NCBI GenBank assembly: GCA_004793585.1
Contig: SRZB01000025.1
Coordinates: forward strand, 1 to 50,463
Direction of reading: 5' to 3'
DNA: 50,463 nt
DNA from: Hominisplanchenecus murintestinalis
GTDB taxonomy: Bacteria > Bacillota > Clostridia > Lachnospirales > Lachnospiraceae
Below the pieces are notes generated by a model. That model ran no database searches and had not been told where the DNA came from. It saw nothing but the letters and a program-made list of their open reading frames with translations. A program made the position numbers and the translations under genes. Numbering within the stretch: the stretch's first letter is position 1; the number at the start of each line of letters is the position of its first letter. Shown here piece after piece: positions 1 through 8,100 of the stretch.

Positions 1-342
1 GCAAAAATAAGCGGGATTTTTAAGCGACGATACGCTCTTGACGAAATTACTGACGACAATATACGCATAAATAAGGCGAGCCGTGCCGTTTACAAAAATG
101 AAAAAAAACTTGAAATGACCACGAAGGAATTTGAGCTGCTTCTGCTTTTAATGGAGAATAAGGGCAGGGCTTTAAGCAAGGAATACATTTTTGAACAGGT
201 CTGGGGCAGCGACAGCTTTTCAGAACAGCAGACACTGACGGTACACATAAAATGGCTGCGGCAGAAAATAGAGGACGCCCCCAAAAACCCTAAAAAAATA
301 GTTACCGTATGGGGGGTGGGTTATAAATATGAAAGCGTTTAA
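1..342 (+). CDS. Response regulator, OmpR/PhoB type (C-terminal part)
   Basis: The reading frame is open from the first base, so the N-terminal receiver domain lies outside the window. The visible 113 residues form a winged-helix DNA-binding domain: the run TTKEFELLLLLMENKGRALS, the recognition-helix region QQTLTVHIKWLRQKIE and the final VWGVGYKYE wing are hallmarks of Trans_reg_C. The protein should bind promoter DNA when phosphorylated by the kinase encoded next, whose start codon overlaps its last 14 bases (translational coupling). The target is unknown; such pairs beside mobile elements often control an ABC transporter, which would lie upstream of the window. Confidence 0.9.
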   Translation, partial: AKISGIFKRRYALDEITDDNIRINKASRAVYKNEKKLEMTTKEFELLLLLMENKGRALSKEYIFEQVWGSDSFSEQQTLTVHIKWLRQKIEDAPKNPKKIVTVWGVGYKYESV

Positions 343-1552
343 CAAAATTTTCTCCGTAGTTGCGATTGCCGTAATCCTGTTGTTTGTTGTAGTGAATATA
401 ATTCTTGCCGCCGACAGAACCAATGGGAGCAGGCAATATCGAGTGGAGATAAGCCGTCTTGTCCATGAAATAGAAACGAATGGTTCTGCCGACATTTCCG
501 AATGTGTGTACGTTACAAATATTGAACGATACGGAGAAAAATTTTACATCACGGACAGCGACTATGTTATCCGTGAAATAAACGGAGAACTTTATCGCTT
601 TGATTACAATACTAACGGCTACTCCGACAAAACGCAGCTTACAGGAATTGTAAATGCTGTTCTCGGCGTTATGGCGATTTTAATCATAACGGTTTTGCTT
701 TATATAAAATTCGCAATTCTTATGCCCTTTGAACGTCTGAGCGGTATCCCTTACGAGCTTTCAAAGGGTAATCTCGCCGCGCCGATAAAGGAAACGAAAA
801 GCCGTTTTTTCGGAAAATTTCTTTGGGGGATCAATATTCTCCGTGAAAATATAGAACAGCAAAAGCAGCGCGAACTGGAAATGCAGAAAGAAAAGAAAAC
901 ACTGCTGCTATCGCTCTCGCACGATATTAAAACGCCGCTTTCCGCTATAAAATTGTACTCGGCAGCACTGTCGAAAAATTTGTATTCGGACGCGGAAAAG
1001 CAGCACAAAATCGCTGAAAACATCAACGAAAAAGCGGAGGAGATCGAGGGCTATGTTTCACAGATTATAACGGCTTCAAGAGAAGATTTCTTCAGCTTTG
1101 AAGTGAATATGGGCGAGTTTTATCTTTCGGAACTTGTTGAAAAAATCGCGGGATATTACAAGGAAAAACTGGCACTTATCAAAACAGATTTTATTATCGG
1201 AAAATATAAAAACTGTCTGCTATCGGGGGATTTGAGCAGGAGCGTTGAAGTGATGCAAAACATTATGGAAAATGCCCTCAAATACGGCGATGGCAGACGT
1301 GTGGAATTGATTTTCCCCGAAGACGACGAATGCGTCCAAATTGCAATCATGAACGGCGGTTGTACGCTTGAGAAGGACGATTTGACGCATATTTTCGAGA
1401 GCTTTTGGCGCGGAGCAAATGCAGGAAACATTGGCGGCAACGGGCTGGGACTTTACATTTGCAGACAGCTCATGCGCAAGATGAATGGCGAGATTTTTGC
1501 GAAAATCGATAATGACATCATCACCGTCACCACAGTTTTCGCAAGAGCGTGA
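329..1552 (+). CDS. Sensor histidine kinase
   Basis: A 407-residue membrane kinase. A first membrane segment spans about residues 8-28, an extracytoplasmic loop of about 80 residues follows, and a second segment spans about 108-131. A linker leads to the HisKA domain with the H-box SHDIKTP (phospho-acceptor His198), then an HATPase_c domain with an N-box (NIMENALKYG, about 311-320) and a G-box (GGNGLGLYIC, about 369-378). It overlaps the response regulator by 14 bases, so the two form one operon. The short sensor loop suggests sensing at or near the membrane; the ligand cannot be read from sequence. The gene is complete. Confidence 0.9.
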   Translation: MKAFNKIFSVVAIAVILLFVVVNIILAADRTNGSRQYRVEISRLVHEIETNGSADISECVYVTNIERYGEKFYITDSDYVIREINGELYRFDYNTNGYSDKTQLTGIVNAVLGVMAILIITVLLYIKFAILMPFERLSGIPYELSKGNLAAPIKETKSRFFGKFLWGINILRENIEQQKQRELEMQKEKKTLLLSLSHDIKTPLSAIKLYSAALSKNLYSDAEKQHKIAENINEKAEEIEGYVSQIITASREDFFSFEVNMGEFYLSELVEKIAGYYKEKLALIKTDFIIGKYKNCLLSGDLSRSVEVMQNIMENALKYGDGRRVELIFPEDDECVQIAIMNGGCTLEKDDLTHIFESFWRGANAGNIGGNGLGLYICRQLMRKMNGEIFAKIDNDIITVTTVFARA

Positions 1553-1659
1553 ATGATTGAAAATTGAAAAAGCCATGCAAAGGATAGGTAAATATATGCG
1601 AATCAATCACACAAGAGAAATAGCTTATTATTCGAAAATAATAGAGAGGTATTTGAAAA

Positions 1660-1830
1660 ATGAAATTAGAATGGATACGCTGCCCCATCTGCGGTAGTAA
1701 AACTCGTGACAGAATTAGATCGGATACGATTATGAAAAACTATCCGCTCTACTGTCCGAAATGTAAGCAGGAAACGTTGATTAATGTAAAAGAGTTACAA
1801 GTAACTGTCATCAAAGAGCCAGACGCTTAA
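1660..1830 (+). CDS. Cysteine-rich KTR-domain protein
   Basis: A 56-residue protein that starts MKLEWIRCPICGSKTRDRIR and contains CPIC and CPKC knuckles, so it probably binds one zinc ion. This matches the small cysteine-rich KTR family (named for the Lys-Thr-Arg after the first knuckle) that is common on Firmicute integrative elements. A ribosome site (AGAGAGG) lies 9 bases before the ATG. A strong terminator follows directly. Its molecular role is unknown. Its position suggests it is cargo or accessory to the mobile element. Confidence 0.75.
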   Translation: MKLEWIRCPICGSKTRDRIRSDTIMKNYPLYCPKCKQETLINVKELQVTVIKEPDA

Positions 1831-1835
1831 GACGC

Positions 1836-1888
1836 AGAGCCGATGAACTTGTGAGTTTATATCATAGTTCGTTGGCTCTATTTTATTT
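1836..1888 (+). terminator. Rho-independent terminator after the KTR gene
   Basis: The arms AGAGCC(G)ATGAACT and AGTTC(G)TTGGCTCT pair around a 16-base loop and are followed by TATTTTATTT. It begins 6 bases after the KTR stop codon. Confidence 0.8.
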
Positions 1889-1974
1889 CATAAGGTTTTA
1901 AGCCAAACGCCCACCAAATAAAAAAACGGCGTATGGTGGGCGGTATTGCTATGCCCGAAAAGACTTAACAGACA

Positions 1975-2012
1975 CTCCCCAGACCTGTTTTTAAGTTTGG
2001 GGAGATTTTTTA
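1975..2012 (+). terminator. Rho-independent terminator
   Basis: CTCCCCAGAC pairs with GTTTGGGGAG and is followed by ATTTTTTAT. A further hairpin, GCCCACCA (1909-1916) with TGGTGGGC (1934-1941), lies just upstream. No gene sits between these structures, so 1889-2382 is a non-coding structured stretch. Confidence 0.7.
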
Positions 2013-2185
2013 TGTTCTTTTTTCGGGCGGTTACTTATTTGTCCATACAACGCAATGTTCATCCATACATAGCATATCGGGGACTGGCAGGAAGCCAGTT
2101 AAAAAAATCCCTGCATATGTAAGGCTGCTTCTCGCCATGAAAACAGAAATAGAATATCCCAATGGTAGAAGCTGCATTTCCTACA

Positions 2186-2222
2186 ACCGTAAAGGTCACA
2201 GTACCTTTGCGGTTTTTATTTT
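2186..2222 (+). terminator. Terminator or attenuator upstream of the sigma-like gene
   Basis: ACCGTAAAGGT (2186-2196) and ACCTTTGCGGT (2203-2213) form an 11-bp stem with one G-T pair and a 6-base loop, followed by TTTTATTTT. It sits about 160 bases before the sigma-like gene. It could end a short leader RNA or act as an attenuator. A short frame starting at 2137 runs through it, but I do not regard that frame as a supported gene. Confidence 0.65.
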
Positions 2223-2311
2223 GTCAATTTTTATCGGAATACGCCGCAGGGCTTTTTCTGATGTTGGCTGCCGTTCGCCGCCTTTTCCATCTGCATTAGT
2301 TAAACAGCAAT

Positions 2312-2355
2312 CTTCTTGACCTAATGGTCAAGAAGCATCGCAGGCAGAAGCCTGC
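2312..2355. promoter_or_regulatory. Two tandem perfect inverted repeats before the sigma-like gene
   Basis: CTTCTTGACC-TAAT-GGTCAAGAAG (10-bp perfect arms, 2312-2335) is followed by GCAGGC-AGAA-GCCTGC (2340-2355). A third small one, ACTGGC/GCCAGT, lies at 2083-2099. They stand 28 bases before the sigma-like start codon and could be operators or leader-RNA hairpins. The function is not known. Confidence 0.5.
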
Positions 2356-2382
2356 TCAATTCAGATTGGAGGAAAAAGGAGA

Positions 2383-2808
2383 ATGGCATACAACAACGGA
2401 CGTGAAGACAGGAAATGGCGTATCTGGAAAGAAGCCGAAGAAAAAATATTGCGGGAACATGGAGTTGATGAAACCACCATTGAGCAAATCCGCATAGACG
2501 ACAGGGCAGACTTCAATTCCAACAGGCGGTTTTACCACTGGTCAAGCAACTTCGGGGAATACCTTGAGGGAATGGCAGACAGGGAGAAGCAGGCGGAGGT
2601 AATGACCGTTGCCGATTTACTGGACGAAATTGAAAACGAAACCCTATATCGGGCATTGCTTACGGTGGATAGGCGTACCCTGCAAATCGTCCTGCTGAAA
2701 ATGCAGGGCTATTCCACAAAGGAGATTGCCCCGCTTGTTGGACTGACAGCGGGGGCTATTTATGCAAGGTTAAACCATCTGCGGAAAAAGCTGCGGAAAA
2801 TTTTATAA
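2383..2808 (+). CDS. Sigma-70 region 4-like HTH protein of the mobile element
   Basis: 141 residues. The C-terminal third (about 95-141) reads as a sigma region-4 helix-turn-helix: LLTVDRRTLQIVLLKMQGYS, then KEIAPLVGLTAGAIYARLNHLRKK. No region 2 is visible, so it may act as a transcriptional regulator rather than a full sigma factor. The N-terminal part is charged and unlike known sigma factors. The start is set by the GGAGGAAAAAGGAG ribosome site just before it. Genes of this kind regularly precede the mobC and relaxase genes on Tn4451-like mobilizable elements, where they probably control transfer or excision genes. Confidence 0.75.
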   Translation: MAYNNGREDRKWRIWKEAEEKILREHGVDETTIEQIRIDDRADFNSNRRFYHWSSNFGEYLEGMADREKQAEVMTVADLLDEIENETLYRALLTVDRRTLQIVLLKMQGYSTKEIAPLVGLTAGAIYARLNHLRKKLRKIL

Positions 2809-2932
2809 GCGTCTAATATTTCCTGCTTTTCTATGGACTATTGGGTGAGGGATAAAATTCCCCCGCCCAATTTTAAAAACGGATGTATAAAAAGTTTGTC
2901 CACAGGGAATACTAAAAGTTTTGCCAAATTTC

Positions 2933-2962
2933 TTGACATGGGTGCAGCCGCTATGATATTCT
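2933..2962 (+). promoter_or_regulatory. Candidate sigma-A promoter for a non-coding transcript
   Basis: TTGACA (2933-2938) and TATTCT (2957-2962) are separated by 18 bases. The transcript would start near 2969 and run into the long hairpin at 3111-3187. Confidence 0.5.
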
Positions 2963-3110
2963 AAAATACCCACAAGGGAATTGGAAGATTGAAAATGAAA
3001 TAAGCGCATAGATTGCAGAATGGATTGTCAGCCAGCGGACAAAGCTGACCGCCGCCGAAAATAAACTTCTGTTTTCGGCTGATGAGTGGAATCATGGTTT
3101 TGAATTTCAA

Positions 3111-3187
3111 AGCCGTTACATAGCATTGCGAATCCAAGCAGGAGAAAACACTCCTGTCATTCGTGATGCCGTGTAGCGGCTTTTTCA
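3111..3187 (+). ncRNA. Long structured hairpin with U-tract (RNA 3' end or terminator)
   Basis: A 71-base imperfect hairpin: AGCCGTTACA (3111-3120) pairs with TGTAGCGGCT (3172-3181), GCATTGCGAAT pairs with ATTCGTGATGC through two G-T pairs, and CAGGAG pairs with CTCCTG around AAAACA. TTTTTC follows. With the promoter at 2933 this would give an RNA of about 220 bases. The same stretch also holds an open frame of about 55 codons (about 3018-3176, ending ...NTPVIRDAV) without a normal start codon. It could therefore be the end of a decayed gene plus its terminator instead of an RNA gene. Confidence 0.4.
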
Positions 3188-3357
3188 TTTATCCAAAAGT
3201 CAGGAGAAATCGAATCCAGAACGGAGGTGGAAAGGACATAGGGGTTTTCTTTTCGGAGGGTAAGGCAGGCGTTAAAGATGCCGCTGCACAGGAAAATGCT
3301 CTGCGGCGTTGTCCACAGAGATAGCGAGCATCGGATTGTGTCAGCCACAATCCCAAT

Positions 3358-3401
3358 CCACGCCGCTTGTGGGCGTGGACTTACTCAGGGAACATCCCTG
3401 A
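3358..3401 (+). other. Candidate oriT of the left mobilizable element
   Basis: Two hairpins stand directly before mobC: CCACGCC (3358-3364) with GGCGTGG (3372-3378), and CAGGGA/TCCCTG (3387-3401). Such nested inverted repeats immediately upstream of mobC and the relaxase are the usual place for a transfer origin. Two sequences close to DnaA boxes (TTGTCCACA) lie nearby, at about 2896 and 3308. The nick site cannot be assigned by eye. Confidence 0.4.
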
Positions 3402-3444
3402 ATACCCTGTTAAAAATGAAATTCAAGACTGGAGGATAAGAAAA

Positions 3445-3801
3445 ATGAGCAGAGAAAAATCAGAAAAGGACGCGCGGAATGTCCCGATTACCGTCCGATT
3501 GAACGAGGAAGAACATAAAAAATTAAAGCAGTGCGCCGCTGCCTGCGGTCTGTCCGTAGCCGAATTTATGCGCCAGTTATGCAAAGGAAACGCCCCACAG
3601 CCACAGCCTAAAACCGAGTTTTGGGAGCTGTTAAACAAACTCTATGAGGTGCATGACGCTTTCAAAAAGTGTGTTCCTTATTACCCTGCCGCCGCTGATA
3701 CCTGTATGGAGATTGAGGATTTTATCTTAGAACTGCAACAGAAAACAACTCTCCCACAACGATTTAGCGTAGAAGAATTGACAGAACAGGGGGCAGTTTA
3801 A
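3445..3801 (+). CDS. mobC: MobC-like relaxosome accessory protein
   Basis: 118 residues from the ATG with a GGAGG site 9 bases upstream. An earlier in-frame ATG at 3367 has no ribosome site. The N-terminal NVPITVRLNEEEHKKLKQCA and GLSVAEFMRQLC form a ribbon-helix-helix, the DNA-binding fold of plasmid mobilization MobC proteins; a helical C-terminal part follows. MobC helps the relaxase open oriT DNA. Its stop codon is one base before the TTG start of the relaxase, so the two are translationally coupled. Confidence 0.85.
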   Translation: MSREKSEKDARNVPITVRLNEEEHKKLKQCAAACGLSVAEFMRQLCKGNAPQPQPKTEFWELLNKLYEVHDAFKKCVPYYPAAADTCMEIEDFILELQQKTTLPQRFSVEELTEQGAV

Positions 3802-3802
3802 T

Positions 3803-5167
3803 TTGGCAGTAACGAGCCTATGGCATGTCAAAGGGAGCATAAAAGACGTGATTGACTATATAGAAAATCCAGAAAAAACCGTGCCGAATCGAGATATGCA
3901 GGATTTTTTTGACGTGTTCTCCTATGTGAAGAATCCGTTAAAAACAAATGAGGGCGAGTATGTTTCCGCAATCAACTGTCTGAAAGAAACAGCATTACAG
4001 CAGATGATTTTGACAAAAAAACAGTACCAAAAGACAGGCGGATATATCGCTTGGCACGGCTACCAGAGCTTCAAGCCAAACGAGGTAACGCCCGAACAGT
4101 GCCATGAAATCGGGTTGAAGCTAGCAAGGGAGATGTGGGGCGACAAGTACCAGATAATCGTTGCCACCCACCTTGACAAAGGACATCTGCATAATCACTT
4201 CTGCTTTAACTCCGTTTCTTATCTGGATGGGAGCAAATATAATTACTCAAAATCGGAGCAGAAACGGTTGAGGGAAGTGTCCGACCGATTGTGTTTTGAG
4301 TACGGATTGTCAGTCATAGAGCATCCGAAGAAAGCCCCGTCAAGACCGCTTTATCTAGATGAAAAAAGCGGCAAACCCACACGCTACAACGTCTATCGGG
4401 AGGATTTGAGGGAGGCAATCAACGGGAGCAGGGATTTACAGCACATGATAAAATACCTTGCCGACAAGGGATATGAGGTTGATTTTTCGGGCAGCCATTG
4501 GAAAATGAAGCTGCCGCAATACAACCATTTCACAAGGTTAGACACGCTTGACGAGCGGCTGACTCCCAATTTCATACAGTCATGTTTAAAGGGAGCATAC
4601 AAATTTGGGAACTACAAAGCAAGGATTTCCTACTCCCCGCATATGCCAGAGCAGTACAAAAACGCATGGAAACCACACCAAAAAACCACGGGGATTTTAG
4701 CATTGTACTATTACTGGTGCTATCAGTTAGGGATATTCCCCAAAGGCACGGACTACAAGCCGACAAGCCCGATGATGAAAGAGGAGCTTCGGAAACTGGA
4801 CGAGATTACCGCACAGGTGCGGTATATGTCAAAGCATAACATCTCCACCCTCTCCGACTTACACGCCGACAGGGAGCAAAACCAGAGTGAAATGAATAAA
4901 CTTATCGACTACCGCCAGCACTTGCGGAATAAGGTACGCCGTGCCACACCAGCCGAAAAAGAAACACTCCGAGCCGAAAAACAGGGCGTGACGGAGCGGA
5001 TAACGGAGCTTAGGAAGCGGCTGAAATATGCAGACGGGATTGAGAAACGCTCCGCCCACATTGATGACTGCTTAGACCAAATCCACGACACGATGGAAAA
5101 TCAGCGTCCAAACCGACAGAAACAGCTAATTAAAACAGACCGCAGGAGGGAGGAATCATTGCGATGA
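3803..5167 (+). CDS. Relaxase/mobilization nuclease (HUH, MobP-like)
   Basis: 454 residues starting at TTG (AGGGGG lies about 10 bases upstream, and the start is 1 base after the mobC stop). The HUH metal site is visible as HLDKGHLHNH (His123, 128, 130, 132), the relaxase motif III of the PF03432 family. The C-terminal 120 residues are charged and probably coiled coil (LRAEKQGVTERITELRKRLK). The enzyme would nick one strand at oriT and lead it into a recipient through a helper conjugation system, since no type IV secretion genes are visible. Its end overlaps the next gene by 4 bases. Confidence 0.9.
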   Translation: MAVTSLWHVKGSIKDVIDYIENPEKTVPNRDMQDFFDVFSYVKNPLKTNEGEYVSAINCLKETALQQMILTKKQYQKTGGYIAWHGYQSFKPNEVTPEQCHEIGLKLAREMWGDKYQIIVATHLDKGHLHNHFCFNSVSYLDGSKYNYSKSEQKRLREVSDRLCFEYGLSVIEHPKKAPSRPLYLDEKSGKPTRYNVYREDLREAINGSRDLQHMIKYLADKGYEVDFSGSHWKMKLPQYNHFTRLDTLDERLTPNFIQSCLKGAYKFGNYKARISYSPHMPEQYKNAWKPHQKTTGILALYYYWCYQLGIFPKGTDYKPTSPMMKEELRKLDEITAQVRYMSKHNISTLSDLHADREQNQSEMNKLIDYRQHLRNKVRRATPAEKETLRAEKQGVTERITELRKRLKYADGIEKRSAHIDDCLDQIHDTMENQRPNRQKQLIKTDRRREESLR

Positions 5168-5463
5168 GCAGACTGTCCGAGGAAGAAATACAGGCGATTA
5201 TGGAGGAATACAAGGACATCCCTATGGTAAATCCAGATAAAATATATCCCCCTCTGCCGCCTGTCCAGAACGTCACGCCCCTTGTCCGCATCCCAGAGCC
5301 GATGAGCATTACCGAGAAAATCGGCGGCACGGAATACACCGTCAACGCCCATTTCCGAAAAGACGGGCGGGATTTGCTTGCAACGCTTACAGATATTTTT
5401 CGGCGCAGCGCACAGGGATATGGATTTTATGATGAGAATTGGGGTGATGACAACGGGGAATAA
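5164..5463 (+). CDS. tnpW: TnpW-like transposon-encoded protein
   Basis: 99 residues. The C-terminal MSITEKIGGTEYTVNAHF and DLLATLTDIFRR follow the pattern of TnpW proteins from Tn4451-like elements (K-I-G-x-T-x-Y-x-V-x-x-H-F followed by an amphipathic helix). The N-terminal 45 residues are proline-rich and seem specific to this element. It overlaps the relaxase by 4 bases and lies immediately upstream of the recombinase. TnpW function is not established. Confidence 0.65.
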   Translation: MSRLSEEEIQAIMEEYKDIPMVNPDKIYPPLPPVQNVTPLVRIPEPMSITEKIGGTEYTVNAHFRKDGRDLLATLTDIFRRSAQGYGFYDENWGDDNGE

Positions 5464-5494
5464 CAGGCAGCGGAAGAATTATCGCTTTAAAGCG

Positions 5495-5528
5495 TTGAAG
5501 TTTAAGGGCAGATGTGGTACACTGTACC
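5495..5528 (+). promoter_or_regulatory. Recombinase promoter with palindrome over the -10 box
   Basis: TTGAAG (5495-5500) and TACACT (5518-5523) are separated by 17 bases. GGTAC-ACT-GTACC (5516-5528) is a perfect palindrome over the -10 box and could be a repressor site. The first start codon with a good ribosome site is 5572. Confidence 0.55.
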
Positions 5529-5571
5529 TACACTTCACAATACCGTGCCTGCTGTCGGAAAGGAGAGCTTT

Positions 5572-7230
5572 ATGAAAAGACAGCAGGAAGAATTTACTGC
5601 ATTGTATTGTAGGTTAAGCCAAGATGACGGACGGGAAGGCGAAAGCAACAGCATTGTAAACCAGAAAGAATATCTGATGAAATACGCGAAAGAACACGGT
5701 TTCCCTAACCCGAAATTCTACGTGGACGACGGCTATACGGGTACGAATTTTGACCGCCCTAGCTTTAAGGAAATGTCGGTGGACATTGAAAAAGGGCTTG
5801 TAAAAACGGTCATTGTCAAAGACTTATCACGCTTCGGCAGGAACTATATTGAAGTCGGCTCTTACTCCGAAATCATCTACCCCGAAGCGGGCATAAGGTT
5901 CATTGCCATCATGGACAACGTGGACACGGGCAGCCTTGAGAGCAACGAATTTGCCGCCTTTACCAACCTTTTCAACGAATGGTATCCAAAAAGCACGAGC
6001 AAAAAGGTAAAGGAAGTCAAGAAAGCGAAAGGGCTTGCGGGGGAGCATCTGGGCGCACCGCCATACGGATATTTACAGAATCCAGATGACAAAACCCGTT
6101 GGCTTGTGGACGAGGAAGCAGCAGTAACCGTCCGCAGGATATTCTCACTCTGTATGCAGGGAAAAGGCGTGTCAGCCATCGCCACAGCCCTCTGGGAAGA
6201 TAAAGTGCTAACCCCGTCAGCCTACAAAGTGTCAAAGGGAATCGGCGTTGCAAAAAAATCGGGACATCCCTATAACTGGGAGCCAGCCACGATTGCATCC
6301 ATTCTGGAAAATGTGGCATATATCGGCGTGACGGAGAGCTTTAAATCCACCCGTTTAGGCTTTAAGAGCAGGAAACGCATCCCCACCGCAAAGGACAGGC
6401 GGACGTATATCGAGGACGCCCATACCCCCATTATTAACAGGGATATGTGGGAAAAAGTGCAGGTGATACGGGAGAACAAACGCAGACCGACCAAAAGCGG
6501 AATGACAAGTATCTTTTCGGGGCTGCTCTATTGTGCCGACTGCGGGGCGAAACTCAGCCTAGCCACGGCAAACGGATATGCGCATTTCCGCTGTTCCATG
6601 TATAAAAGGACGAGCAGGGCGAAGGAATGTACGCAGCACTATATCCGAGAGGACGCATTAAAACAGTTGGTCCTGAAACAGCTTCAGCATTTCCTCTCCT
6701 ATTTACAGCAGTTTGAGCGTGTGTTTATCCGACAGCAGATTGACGCCACCCTTGCGGAACGCAGATACGAATTGTCCGCAAAGCAGAAACAGATAGAAAA
6801 GGACGAAAAGCGGATAAAGGAGCTTGACCGCCTGTTCCGTAAAATCTATGAGGATAATGTCAACGGAAAGCTGAATGACGAACGCTTTTATAAGCTGTCG
6901 GATGGATATGAAGCCGAGCAGGAACAGCTAAAGCAGGAAATTGAAGCCTTGACAGCCGAGGTCAGCGAAGCCGATACAGAAGCGACCAATGTTGCCAAGC
7001 TGATAGCAGTCACCAAGAAATACACCCGCATTGACGAGCTAACCCCCGAAGTCCTAAACGCATTTGTGGATAAAATCGTAATCCATGAGCGTGAGAAAAA
7101 GGACGGGAAACGGACACAGCAAATCGACATCCACTATTCCTATGTCGGGATTGTGGACATCCCCACGGACGAGGAAATGCGGCAAATGGAACGGGAATAT
7201 ATGCAGCGCACTACACGTCAAACCGCCTAA
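5572..7230 (+). CDS. Large serine recombinase of the left mobilizable element
   Basis: 552 residues from the ATG behind AAAGGAGAGCTTT; a longer frame begins at 5512 but has no ribosome site. The resolvase domain (about 8-155) has ALYCRLS with catalytic Ser16. The recombinase domain follows, then a zinc ribbon (LLYCADCGAKLS and FRCSMYKRTSRAKECTQHYI), then a long coiled coil (about 395-480) and a C-terminal tail. This is the TnpX type, which excises and integrates a circular intermediate. It is the last gene of the block, so the element end should lie just downstream. Confidence 0.9.
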   Translation: MKRQQEEFTALYCRLSQDDGREGESNSIVNQKEYLMKYAKEHGFPNPKFYVDDGYTGTNFDRPSFKEMSVDIEKGLVKTVIVKDLSRFGRNYIEVGSYSEIIYPEAGIRFIAIMDNVDTGSLESNEFAAFTNLFNEWYPKSTSKKVKEVKKAKGLAGEHLGAPPYGYLQNPDDKTRWLVDEEAAVTVRRIFSLCMQGKGVSAIATALWEDKVLTPSAYKVSKGIGVAKKSGHPYNWEPATIASILENVAYIGVTESFKSTRLGFKSRKRIPTAKDRRTYIEDAHTPIINRDMWEKVQVIRENKRRPTKSGMTSIFSGLLYCADCGAKLSLATANGYAHFRCSMYKRTSRAKECTQHYIREDALKQLVLKQLQHFLSYLQQFERVFIRQQIDATLAERRYELSAKQKQIEKDEKRIKELDRLFRKIYEDNVNGKLNDERFYKLSDGYEAEQEQLKQEIEALTAEVSEADTEATNVAKLIAVTKKYTRIDELTPEVLNAFVDKIVIHEREKKDGKRTQQIDIHYSYVGIVDIPTDEEMRQMEREYMQRTTRQTA

Positions 7231-7240
7231 ATACAGGCGT

Positions 7241-7266
7241 GGCAGGAGAAAATCTATGCTCCTGCC
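7241..7266 (+). terminator. Hairpin after the recombinase gene
   Basis: GGCAGGAG (7241-7248) pairs perfectly with CTCCTGCC (7259-7266) 10 bases after the stop codon. The run of T is delayed (TATTTTTAT near 7277), so termination is likely but not classic. Confidence 0.5.
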
Positions 7267-7407
7267 GATACATATCTATTTTTATCCCTATCTGGTTTAA
7301 CCCATATGGCAAGTAAGAAAGTTTACAAATTTAATACATACAAACACTGAAAATACCGGCGCAAAACTTTATAATGGGAAATATACACATTAAATTTGCC
7401 ATAAGGA

Positions 7408-7782
7408 ATGAAACAACAGATGAAAAAGCTTACAAAATCTTTTATATTATTACTTATATTATTTCCGCTCTGTGCCGGATGCAGTTCATGGCAGACAGAA
7501 AAAAACATGCTTGCCGGGACATGGTGCCGCAGCCAGTCTGCTTCACCTGCACTTACGTTTTATAAAGACAGCCGCTACAGCCACGGAAAAAACCACGGCG
7601 ATTATGCACTTGTTTCCGATCATAAATTAAAACTCACTCCCGATTCCGGCTCGAAAACAAAACAAACTTCTTACATTTGCCGTTTTTCCCTCAAAGGTAG
7701 TATATTAACGATTTTCAACGGCAATTTCGCTGGAAGCTACAAAAAGATAATATCACCAAGTCCGCAGGCTTTATTGCCATAA
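7408..7782 (+). CDS. Small lipoprotein, unknown function
   Basis: 124 residues. A lysine-containing N-terminus, a hydrophobic stretch (SFILLLILFPL) and the lipobox LCAGC give a type II signal peptide, with lipidation at the Cys near residue 25. The mature part (about 100 residues) has GTWCR near its start and probably forms a small beta-rich domain, as in proteins that begin with a G-T-W motif. An internal ATG at 7420 is an alternative start; neither has an ideal ribosome site. The gene may be the first chromosomal gene after the left element. I do not recognise the family. Confidence 0.6.
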   Translation: MKQQMKKLTKSFILLLILFPLCAGCSSWQTEKNMLAGTWCRSQSASPALTFYKDSRYSHGKNHGDYALVSDHKLKLTPDSGSKTKQTSYICRFSLKGSILTIFNGNFAGSYKKIISPSPQALLP

Positions 7783-8100
7783 TCAGATATTTTATATGAA
7801 ACAAATTTTTAACTTTCCTAATATACGCAAATATTCATAGAAACTACATATATGTTATAATTTTCTTTAACGCTTAAGCCTAAAAAATTGCAAAATAAAA
7901 AGATGACTTTTCCTTAAAACAGTGCTATACTATCTATAAGCATTTTATTTCTATTTAAAATCTTTTTGTGATATTCTTTTTTATCTCTTGGCATACTTGC
8001 CGTTCTTAGAAATATTCAATGCTGAAGCTCAGAGAAAATCAGCAGAGAGGATTTCTAAGAAAAATAACCTGTCCTCTTTGCCATATAAAGGAGGACACTA
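7783..8100. other. AT-rich intergenic stretch
   Basis: No gene is visible. A possible promoter for the next gene is TGACTT with TATACT 16 bases later (about 7902-7930). The last bases hold the AAAGGAGG ribosome site of the nuclease gene. Confidence 0.4.

Larger units (their letters stand above)
1660..7266 (+). mobile_element. Tn4451-like integrative mobilizable element (ends not resolved)
   Basis: The gene order is KTR protein, structured leader, sigma-like factor, MobC, HUH relaxase, TnpW and a TnpX-type serine recombinase. All are on one strand with overlapping or coupled starts. This is the core of a mobilizable element that borrows a conjugation pore. The two-component genes at 1-1552 could be its cargo or the flank; the left end is probably outside the window. 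The right end should lie between 7230 and about 7400. No direct repeats could be matched because only one flank is available. Confidence 0.75.

Noticed and set aside
2137..2319. A 60-codon frame in the leader of the sigma-like gene
   Set aside because: It runs through a strong terminator hairpin, has no good ribosome site and no recognisable product. A shorter leader peptide cannot be excluded.
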